6,471 nt of DNA from Desulfocapsa sp. (GTDB lineage Bacteria; Desulfobacterota; Desulfobulbia; Desulfobulbales; Desulfocapsaceae), in NCBI GenBank assembly GCA_029935135.1, contig JAOZKX010000125.1, positions 1 through 6,471 on the forward strand. Direction: 5' to 3'. The notes beneath the pieces were generated by a model. That model searched no databases. It was not told the origin of the DNA and saw only the letters and a list, made by a program, of their open reading frames with translations. Shown here in pieces: positions 1 through 5,740 of this stretch. A program made the translations under genes and the position numbers. Position 1 is the first letter of the stretch. Each line of letters starts with the position of its first letter.

Positions 1-456
1 GAAACAGGTGATATTTTCGAAGAACCGGCACTCTTTGAAAATATCAGGATGTGTTCTTATATTCAGCCTTTAATTAAGATCAAAAATTTTATCGTCTACC
101 GGCAGGAGGCAGGAAATGATTTCCTCCAAGTGAGCCCGCTGATTCCAGGATTCAACTGTCAGACCTATTCCGAATATATCGTTCCCCCCTTCGGGGGACC
201 CGGGACCTGGCATTTTTACAGCATGATTCGGGATCCGTTCTACTCCTTCCGCAAACTGCTGAGCGGTGCCATTATCGGGCAGACTCACGAAGGAGAGGCG
301 ATTGATCCGGCTGTGGCCACCGGCCCACGAATGTTTTATCTGGATCACTACCCATCAAAGGCTGGAATGACCGTTCGCTATAAAATCATTCTCTTTGATA
401 TTGCCAGCGGTGAACCTAAAAAAGAGCTGACCAGCAACTGGCTCATTCTGAACTAA
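1..456 (+). CDS. C-terminal part of an unrecognised protein (5' end outside window)
   Basis: The frame is open from the first base to the TAA at 454-456, giving 151 residues of C-terminus. The ATG at 49 is in frame but has no usable ribosome binding site, and the 16 codons before it are open, so I read the gene as entering from the left. I do not recognise the family. The visible part is soluble-looking, with no membrane segment. It has an aromatic, glycine/proline-rich stretch (PPFGGPGTWHFYSMIRDPF) and ends in alternating hydrophobic residues suggesting a final beta strand (TVRYKIILFDI, then NWLILN). Cysteines are few. The downstream secreted-protein gene follows 61 nt later on the same strand, so co-transcription is plausible. 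Function unknown; confidence is for the gene being real. Confidence 0.72.
   Translation, partial: ETGDIFEEPALFENIRMCSYIQPLIKIKNFIVYRQEAGNDFLQVSPLIPGFNCQTYSEYIVPPFGGPGTWHFYSMIRDPFYSFRKLLSGAIIGQTHEGEAIDPAVATGPRMFYLDHYPSKAGMTVRYKIILFDIASGEPKKELTSNWLILN
9..46 (+). repeat. 14-bp inverted repeat inside coding sequence
   Basis: Arms at 9-22 and 33-46 pair over 14 positions with a 10-nt loop. The only non-Watson-Crick position is G19 opposite T36, which would be a G-U wobble in plus-strand RNA. The core arms are GATATTTTC and GAAAATATC. It lies inside the open frame of the partial gene, encoding DIFEE and LFENI on either side. It could be an mRNA hairpin or a chance result of an AT-rich coding stretch. 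There is no T-run after it, so it is not an intrinsic terminator. Confidence 0.5.
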
Positions 457-507
457 CCGGTATGGAAAACAGATGACAGATCTTTCCCCCATAACACGAC
501 CTTCCAC

Positions 508-512
508 AGGGA
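508..512 (+). promoter_or_regulatory. Ribosome binding site deciding the start at 518
   Basis: AGGGA lies 5 nt upstream of the ATG at 518. The alternative in-frame ATG at 473 has only a weak GGA upstream and would put 15 extra polar residues (MTDLSPITRPSTGTR) ahead of the signal peptide. The 518 start gives a standard signal peptide directly. Confidence 0.55.
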
Positions 513-517
513 CTCGC

Positions 518-3220
518 ATGAACAGTGCACATAAATATTTTTTAGCCCTTGTCTCCTTTCTTTTTCTTTTTTTGCTCTCTCCAGGAAACGCTCTCGCCTG
601 GGATCCGGCTGTCCAGGAAAATGTCATCGTTTTTGATGCAGACGGACAGGCCGTCGCCTCCTATCATACCGGTGACTGGGCAGACATGGTTGATGCCCCC
701 GGTAAGGTAACCTTTTCACACTGGACCAACGGCTCGCCACCCAGCCAGTCATCCACTGATGCTACTCCAATAGTCCTTACACCCGGTATGGTGGCAGTTC
801 CAAACTTTACCGGGCAAAGCAGTACTCCGCCATCTGCTGCAATCCCGGAAGTGTCAATCTATAGTTTTGATGCAGCTCTTTTCCTCTCAACCACACCCGG
901 TGAAACCCCGGCCCTGTCAGTATCTCATCCTTCCGGCACTTACCAGGAAACCATTGGTCTGCAGATTACTGCCCACACGCTCTATGGTACGGCGAGCGTT
1001 GAAATCCAGAATGAAGACAGCAGCTGGCAATCCATTGGCGATAACAGTGCCACACTCTATATTTCCAGGGACCGTACTCTCACTCTCCGTGCTGCAAGCA
1101 GTGGTGTCTACTCAACAGAACGCATTCTGAATTACAGCATAGAACAAGCACCCTTTATTGACAGTGACGGTGATGGCCTGCCGGATATCTGGGAAATTGC
1201 CCATGGCCTGAACCCACTCGGCAACAGCGGTGATTCAACTCATAACTCTCCTGACAGTGATGGCGATGGTATCTCTGATTTTGATGAAATCCTGCGCCAT
1301 ACCGATCCGTTTGATCCTGGCTTTTTTCCTGCAGATAGCGATAATGACAACTGGTCTGACTGGGATGAATTGTATCTGCGGGGGACTGACCCTCTTGATC
1401 CGCTTGACACCCCCACTGCCACCCGGCTCTACGAAGTGGAGACGATGCTTTCCGGACAATTTCTGGGCTACAACAACGACCCCGTTGCCAACAGCGATTA
1501 CCGCATTGAAACACTGCAGCAGAGAATACTGGCAGAAGACACAAGTACTTCCCTGTCCTCCTACTTGTCAAGAGTTCCCCTGGGCAGTGAAGCAGTAATT
1601 CGGGTGGTCGATGCATCTAATAACGGCTTTATCTATAAACGCTACCTCCCCTCGATTGCCGATCCACTCTTTTCCGATATGGCCTTTGACGAATCAAACT
1701 GTAGTGGTGACATTTCCACCTGGCATGAACAGTGGCAAGACGCCCTTGTTCAGTTTCTCGCCGCCAGTCTGGTTACAGACACACCTGATTATGATGTAAC
1801 GACTGGTTCCATGCTTCCCCTTGCCCTTCTGGAAAGACAGCTTGAACTCCTCACCGAATCCGTTCCGCAGGCAGTTGCCGACGGGCTGACAGCAGCTCAC
1901 CCGGAAACTGACCCTCTCCCCTGGCTGGCCTTTGCCTCCCATGGTCATCGGCCGGATAATGCCACTCTTTTTATGCTGCAGCAACTCCTGGAAAATGAGC
2001 GTCAGCTTGCATGGAACAGCAGCTCTCCCCAGAGTACCCGCTCCATCAACACCCTTATGGAGGAGCTGAACACTCTGGCCACATCACCCTGCCATCTTCT
2101 GCAGAGCAGCATTGAGGATTTTTATGCTCTTATGAGCCCGGATGAGCAGATTGAAGAAGAAGTTGGCCGCCTGCTCCAGGGTCAACAGGGCAGCTATCTG
2201 GCAGGCCTGCTCCTCCTCTATTCCATGGACAGCCTAAACAGTTATCCGCAGGATTTGTGCACCCTCCTCTCCCCCACCATGGACAGCGATGGAGATGGCC
2301 TGCTCAACCATGAGGAAACACCTCAGCAGGATCTTGTGGACGGACTTGCCGATCCATTTAACAATGACAGTGATCTCGATGGCTGGCTCGACAGTCAGGA
2401 TAACTGTCCTCTGGTAGTGAACCAAGCTCAACACGACTGGGACGGAGATGGAGCGGGCGATCTCTGTGATAATGATGATGACAATGATGGCTTAAGTGAT
2501 GCTGTGGAACTGGCCTTTGGTTCCAATCCCTATGCCACAGATACCAATGAAAATGGCTTTACTGATGAGCAGGAATGGAACAATGGAACAAATCCAGGAG
2601 TTGCTGTATATCTGACAGACTACAGTTCACCCAGCAACCAGACAACCCAGACAGTCTCCGGCTACCGGGAAGAAGGAAGTAACATTCTGATTAATATAGA
2701 CAATGGTGCAACAGCAGGTGCTGTTGAATTTCCGTCTTCAAGCTCCTGGCGATGCACATTGGACAGTATGGCCGGAGAGGGAGACTATCAACTGACACTC
2801 AGCGGATCAGATCCTGTCGATCCGAATCGGTCCGGGGTTTCCCATTACACCCTGAACATCGATCTCACGCCTCCCCTTATCAGCATAATAACTCCTGCAG
2901 ACGGTTCTTTTACACGAGAGGAAAATCCACTTGTTGAGTACACGGTAAGCGATGGTCAGCAGGTGATAAGCATTGATAGCAATACCATTCAACTGGCCTC
3001 GGGAGAACGGCTACCCGCCCTCGGCATGGGAAGTCATCAGCTTGTTGTTCATTCCACAGACCTTGCCGGCAATCAGGGCAGTCAGCTGACAACATTTACA
3101 GTTCCGGATCTACCGATCGGTGATATCGATAACAATGACATCGTCGATCTGACAGATCTTATTCTTGTTATGCAGATAGGGACGCAGAAAGAAGGGGAAG
3201 CACCGGTATCAGGAAGGTAG
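518..3220 (+). CDS. Large secreted protein with thrombospondin type 3 calcium repeats and a dockerin-like C-terminus
   Basis: 900 residues from the 518 start (915 from the in-frame ATG at 473). Residues 1-27 are a signal peptide (hydrophobic core, then NALA before WDPAV), so it is exported. Residues ~131-208 resemble a chitobiase/beta-hexosaminidase C-terminal-like beta domain (SVSHPSGTYQETIGL). Residues ~215-298 hold three calcium loops starting at D215, D246 and D273 (for example DSDGDGLPD). Residues ~299-588 are an unassigned, partly helical region. Residues ~589-693 form a second cluster containing a canonical thrombospondin type 3 unit with its cysteine pair, C630 (DNCPLV) and C650 (GDLCDNDDDNDG). 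An Ig-like beta domain follows (~720-865, containing LTPPLISIITPADGSF), then one dockerin/EF-hand-like loop at 868-887 (GDIDNNDIVDLTDLI). Family knowledge supports calcium-stabilised rods and extracellular binding. No catalytic domain is seen. The likely site is the cell surface or outside the cell; the ligand is unknown. The C-terminus looks truncated by frameshift. Confidence 0.88.
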   Translation: MNSAHKYFLALVSFLFLFLLSPGNALAWDPAVQENVIVFDADGQAVASYHTGDWADMVDAPGKVTFSHWTNGSPPSQSSTDATPIVLTPGMVAVPNFTGQSSTPPSAAIPEVSIYSFDAALFLSTTPGETPALSVSHPSGTYQETIGLQITAHTLYGTASVEIQNEDSSWQSIGDNSATLYISRDRTLTLRAASSGVYSTERILNYSIEQAPFIDSDGDGLPDIWEIAHGLNPLGNSGDSTHNSPDSDGDGISDFDEILRHTDPFDPGFFPADSDNDNWSDWDELYLRGTDPLDPLDTPTATRLYEVETMLSGQFLGYNNDPVANSDYRIETLQQRILAEDTSTSLSSYLSRVPLGSEAVIRVVDASNNGFIYKRYLPSIADPLFSDMAFDESNCSGDISTWHEQWQDALVQFLAASLVTDTPDYDVTTGSMLPLALLERQLELLTESVPQAVADGLTAAHPETDPLPWLAFASHGHRPDNATLFMLQQLLENERQLAWNSSSPQSTRSINTLMEELNTLATSPCHLLQSSIEDFYALMSPDEQIEEEVGRLLQGQQGSYLAGLLLLYSMDSLNSYPQDLCTLLSPTMDSDGDGLLNHEETPQQDLVDGLADPFNNDSDLDGWLDSQDNCPLVVNQAQHDWDGDGAGDLCDNDDDNDGLSDAVELAFGSNPYATDTNENGFTDEQEWNNGTNPGVAVYLTDYSSPSNQTTQTVSGYREEGSNILINIDNGATAGAVEFPSSSSWRCTLDSMAGEGDYQLTLSGSDPVDPNRSGVSHYTLNIDLTPPLISIITPADGSFTREENPLVEYTVSDGQQVISIDSNTIQLASGERLPALGMGSHQLVVHSTDLAGNQGSQLTTFTVPDLPIGDIDNNDIVDLTDLILVMQIGTQKEGEAPVSGR

Positions 3221-3344
3221 ATTGTGTACTGGTTGTCCCGTCACCAAAGGACCATGACCAGGAAGTTATATTACCGGTACGTATGATCGTTGGTGTACAG
3301 AAGAGGCGGCCTACATTCTTGAACAGATTGGGAAGGGGGAATAA
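3221..3344 (+). other. Possible frameshifted remnant of the second dockerin-like half
   Basis: The upstream gene stops right after its first dockerin-like loop, where such modules usually have a second loop and helix. Just downstream, frame 3 (3297-3344) encodes TEEAAYILEQIGKGE and then TAA, which closely resembles the helix ending of a second loop (pattern IG-x-EEA-x-YILQ). The residues before it (MIVG) fit in frame 1 (3283-3294), and the junction GGTGTACA would restore one frame if a GT pair were removed. At least one more shift is needed between ~3180 and 3283 to join it to the main gene. It could be natural decay, an assembly error or coincidence. Confidence 0.33.
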
Positions 3345-3384
3345 CTGCTCTTTATTGTATGACCTGAAAAGAATATTGCTTTAC

Positions 3385-3441
3385 TAATCTGCGTGGCTTC
3401 CCCCCACCTATCCAGAGGGAATTCACACGCCATGCAGATTA
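3385..3441. repeat. Long imperfect inverted repeat in convergent intergenic DNA
   Basis: Arms AATCTGCGTGGC (3386-3397) and GCCATGCAGATT (3429-3440) are complementary at 11 of 12 positions, plus one flanking T-A pair (3385/3441). Inside them TTCCC (3398-3402) and GGGAA (3417-3421) can extend the stem asymmetrically. It sits between the plus-strand secreted-protein gene and the minus-strand small gene. There is no clear T-run on either side, so it is not a textbook terminator, though a stem here could mark or protect transcript ends. A repeated intergenic element is the other option. Confidence 0.55.
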
Positions 3442-3481
3442 CAAAGCAAACAGAAGAGAGGCGGGTCGTGCACTCTTTCTG
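3441..3481 (-). terminator. Candidate terminator after the small membrane protein gene
   Basis: Reading the minus strand directly after the TAG of the small gene, CAGAAAGAG can pair with CTCTTCTG (8 bp with one bulged A) around a loop of about 14 nt. It is followed by the T-rich tract TTTGCTTTGT. The tract is interrupted and the stem is only moderately strong, so this is a weak to moderate intrinsic terminator candidate. Confidence 0.35.
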
Positions 3482-3601
3482 CTAATTTATCATTCCAATA
3501 ATAAAAAAACCAATAATTACAAAAACAAAGAAAACCCCAACCTTTACGCAGATTGAATGATCTTCTTCCGGCTTTTCGTGTCCATGTCCATGTCCGCTCA
3601 T
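3482..3601 (-). CDS. 39-residue His/Gly-headed single-pass membrane protein
   Basis: The minus strand reads ATG at 3601 to TAG at 3484-3482. A strong GGAGG sits 8 nt before the start, which makes this short frame credible. The protein begins MSGHGHGHEKPEEDHS, a soluble head with four histidines (H4, H6, H8, H15) and several acidic residues. From residue 17 to 38 it is almost entirely hydrophobic (I, V, F, G) with C18 and K20 at the edge, so one transmembrane helix reaching the C-terminus is expected. I do not recognise the family. Inference: the HGHGH head could bind a transition metal, or the protein could be a small subunit of a membrane complex. It lies 117 nt downstream of the outer-membrane barrel gene on the same strand and may be the last gene of that operon or a separate unit with its own structured leader. 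Confidence 0.72.
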   Translation of the reverse strand: MSGHGHGHEKPEEDHSICVKVGVFFVFVIIGFFIIGMIN

Positions 3602-3609
3602 ATCAATAT

Positions 3610-3614
3610 CCTCC
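3610..3614 (-). promoter_or_regulatory. Strong ribosome binding site of the 39-residue gene
   Basis: GGAGG on the minus strand, 8 nt before the ATG at 3601. It is the best Shine-Dalgarno match I noticed in the window and the main reason to accept such a short gene. Confidence 0.7.
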
Positions 3615-3632
3615 ATCAATTTCTGAAATATC

Positions 3633-3654
3633 CATACACTCTTGCGAGTATATG
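3633..3654 (-). promoter_or_regulatory. Leader hairpin with GCAA tetraloop upstream of the small gene
   Basis: On the minus strand CATATACTC-GCAA-GAGTGTATG folds as a 9-bp stem closed by a GNRA-type tetraloop, ending 31 nt before the start codon. One pair is T-G, which works as U-G only in minus-strand RNA; on the plus strand the same position is a C-A mismatch and the loop is UUGC. This favours a structure made in the transcript of the small gene. No U-run follows, so it is not a terminator. It could be a leader element, an RNA stability or processing signal, or separate the small gene's mRNA from the upstream operon. Confidence 0.5.
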
Positions 3655-3718
3655 AACAATTTTATTTCACTTTGTCGATCTCTTTTTTATTTTTGTGCCA
3701 CAATAAACAGACATTGAC

Positions 3719-4921
3719 CTAAAAATAATACAAAAGCTCCACCTTCAACCGATCATCATCCCGTATCCCATAGGCCGGGTCACGCCTGTCGATGTCCACA
3801 AAAAATGCTGCTTCCAGAACAAGTTTCCAGTTCTCCCCCAGACGCCGACTGCCCTCCACAGAATACAACTGAGATGATAATTCAATGTCCTTGATTACTC
3901 CTGCCAACAGTTCCGTACTGCTGGCATCGTTTACTGCCAGTCGCAGGCCGGCCATAATATCGTTATTGTAAGGAGAGGCAAACTCCGGTGCCCGATCATC
4001 AAAGACATATTCACTGAGAAGTCCCAAATCCATCTGGCTCTCTCCTATCCCGTAAAAGGTATACTCAAAACCAAATGTAGTTGCGGCAAAATCGCGCCCC
4101 TTCCCGGAACGATACAGCGCCTCGCCTTTCCATAGCCAATTCCCGGCAACCATCTGTATATCCAGTCCTGTCTGTTGAATCTGTTCATAATAGGGAATAA
4201 GTAGTGCCTGACCACCTTGCAGATCCAGCAACAGAGTAGGATCTCTGTCGGTACCGATAAAATGATAGACACCCACATCCGCCTCACCAAATGTCTGGCT
4301 GTAACGAAGGGCAACATCGAGATGTGCCTGCTCTGCACTACTTTCATACTGTGCCCGATCGGTATCAATCACAAGACCGGTTCGCAGACGCCCCTCTACA
4401 CCAGGATATGTTCGCTCGCGAAACCATGGAAGGAGAAAGGCATCAATGGCCCCCCACTCCTTCAATATGGAGAAATACACCATGGGCTGGCCAAGTTTTT
4501 CTTCCCCATCCAGGGATTCAATCAGGTCTGTCTGATTAATAATATCAACCAGATGGACAAATTCAGTTGCTCCCCAAAAGACCTTGCTCACGCCCAACAA
4601 CAGTTCCCAGCTCTCTGCCAGATACAGATAATTGGCCTCACGAATGTCCCAGTGAGTCCGTTCTTCGTCTGCACTGTCTATCCTGGCAAAAGGCTTGATT
4701 GTAAAACTCGAACCGGAAACAAACTCGTGATATAGTTCGATTTCTCCCGCCAGGGAGGCATCATTCCGCTCCTGGGAAGTATAGGCGGGTGCATGGGGAA
4801 ACAAACGGGTCTGGAAGGCAATATTGGAAGTGAATTCATAGGCGCAAACCGGGAATTGCGTAAACAATAGTGTCAAAAGCGCAACAACACCGAAAACAAA
4901 GGTTCCGCAAACACGCTTCAT
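3719..4921 (-). CDS. Outer-membrane beta-barrel protein partnered with a LolA-like protein
   Basis: 400 residues with a signal peptide at 1-27 (hydrophobic core 8-20, cleavage expected after VCA before YEF). The rest is rich in alternating aromatic/hydrophobic strands and ends LLYYF, the C-terminal phenylalanine signature recognised by the Bam machinery, so an outer-membrane beta-barrel is likely. The most distinctive stretch is residues ~110-147 (GVSKVFWGATEFVHLVDI, then INQTDLIE and KLGQPM), which I associate with barrel proteins encoded beside PF17131 LolA-like genes. It may be the exit point or receptor for a hydrophobic substrate delivered by the LolA-like protein; this is inference. The start ATG is 7 nt after the stop of that gene and has no clear ribosome binding site, suggesting translational coupling. 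No terminator is evident after the TAG. Confidence 0.82.
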   Translation of the reverse strand: MKRVCGTFVFGVVALLTLLFTQFPVCAYEFTSNIAFQTRLFPHAPAYTSQERNDASLAGEIELYHEFVSGSSFTIKPFARIDSADEERTHWDIREANYLYLAESWELLLGVSKVFWGATEFVHLVDIINQTDLIESLDGEEKLGQPMVYFSILKEWGAIDAFLLPWFRERTYPGVEGRLRTGLVIDTDRAQYESSAEQAHLDVALRYSQTFGEADVGVYHFIGTDRDPTLLLDLQGGQALLIPYYEQIQQTGLDIQMVAGNWLWKGEALYRSGKGRDFAATTFGFEYTFYGIGESQMDLGLLSEYVFDDRAPEFASPYNNDIMAGLRLAVNDASSTELLAGVIKDIELSSQLYSVEGSRRLGENWKLVLEAAFFVDIDRRDPAYGIRDDDRLKVELLYYF

Positions 4922-4928
4922 AACAATA

Positions 4929-5717
4929 CTATCTGGCCCGCTTCAGACTGTTTTTGTTGAAATTACTCTCGGTTAAACCGGTTTGAAACTGATAGTTGGC
5001 AAAAAGAAGTGTTGTTGACTTCCCATTCTGGTGATTGACCATCTCCAGACTATCTGCCCGCCAGTATTTCCCCAGATATTGCTGATAGCCTCTAAAAACC
5101 AGGGTTTTCAGGTGGCTTTCTTTACGGTCATAAAATTCAATCTTCCAGACCCGGTACTCTCCTTTATCCATCCACACAACCTGCCGGGTATAGCCGGAAT
5201 TCTTTATATCCACGGGGTAGCGTTCGGAGACAAAACAGTCCTGGCCGGCCATATTCTCATCACGCAGATACTTGTAGTTGTATTTCTCAATCTCCTGGCT
5301 GGCAATATCCTCATAGGAAAACTCACTGCCCATAAAGGATCCTGACTTATTCCGGGAACTGATTCGCTTGACCCGTTTCAGGGCCGGCAGATAGAGCCAC
5401 TGGTCATCATCACCAATCTTATGGGAAAAAGTGAGAAAGGCAGTCCCCTTCACATCCCTTGGCGTATCAAAGATGGAGAGACTCTTATCACCATCACCCG
5501 CGACTTCCAGGGTCTTGCTCCGTATCTTGCGAGTACTTTCCTGCCCATGTTTATTGCGCAGGGTCATTGTCATATCCGCACTGCTGTCAGAAAATCCCTG
5601 ATCACGCAAATCCGCCTCCACGGCAATGGCCAGTCCCTTTTCTTCAGCCGTTTCCGCAAAACAGGGCGAAACGGCAAAGAGACTCAGAGAAAGAAGGATT
5701 ACAATTGAAAATCGCAT
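4929..5717 (-). CDS. Periplasmic LolA-like 'outer membrane lipoprotein-sorting' protein (PF17131 type)
   Basis: 262 residues with a signal peptide at 1-21 (core IVILLSLSLFAV, cleavage after CFA before ETA). Residues ~103-138 carry the family's most recognisable stretch, with DDDQWLYLPALKRVKRI followed by SGSFMGSEFSYEDI. The rest fits the curved antiparallel beta sheet of LolA/LolB-like folds, which cradle a lipid or other hydrophobic ligand. Family knowledge: PF17131 proteins often sit beside RND/MMPL-type exporters and an outer-membrane protein and are thought to carry a hydrophobic substrate across the periplasm. Here the barrel gene follows after 7 nt, but no exporter is in the window. A GGAG at 5728-5725, 7 nt before the ATG, supports the start. 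It is not LolA itself; the 'lipoprotein-sorting' name is a database label, not a shown function. Confidence 0.88.
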   Translation of the reverse strand: MRFSIVILLSLSLFAVSPCFAETAEEKGLAIAVEADLRDQGFSDSSADMTMTLRNKHGQESTRKIRSKTLEVAGDGDKSLSIFDTPRDVKGTAFLTFSHKIGDDDQWLYLPALKRVKRISSRNKSGSFMGSEFSYEDIASQEIEKYNYKYLRDENMAGQDCFVSERYPVDIKNSGYTRQVVWMDKGEYRVWKIEFYDRKESHLKTLVFRGYQQYLGKYWRADSLEMVNHQNGKSTTLLFANYQFQTGLTESNFNKNSLKRAR

Positions 5718-5740
5718 GGTTTCACTCCGCTCATAGGGTG

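Noticed and set aside
473..517. Upstream in-frame ATG extending the large secreted protein by 15 residues
   Set aside because: Weak ribosome binding site, and the extension would put a polar tail before an already complete signal peptide; kept only as an alternative start.
1155..1616. Long minus-strand open frame opposite the calcium-repeat region
   Set aside because: Mirror of the repetitive Asp/Gly-rich codons of the real plus-strand gene; no ribosome binding site or family resemblance.
3311..3433. 40-residue minus-strand open frame in the convergent intergenic region
   Set aside because: No Shine-Dalgarno, no recognisable composition, and it starts inside the inverted repeat arm.
3547..3554. 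Third copy of CGCAGATT, complementary to the left arm of the inverted repeat
   Set aside because: An 8-base match inside the small coding gene; short enough to be chance and without a second supporting feature.
3645..3680. TATACT as a -10 box with TCGACA as a -35 box for the small gene
   Set aside because: The spacer is about 20 nt, too long, and the -10 lies inside the hairpin stem; too weak to call.
3682..3703. TGGCAC on the minus strand resembling half of a sigma-54 promoter
   Set aside because: The required GC-containing second element is absent at the right spacing; the following bases are only A-rich.
4217..4735. 172-residue plus-strand open frame opposite the barrel gene
   Set aside because: Antisense shadow of a well-supported gene with signal peptide and C-terminal barrel signature.
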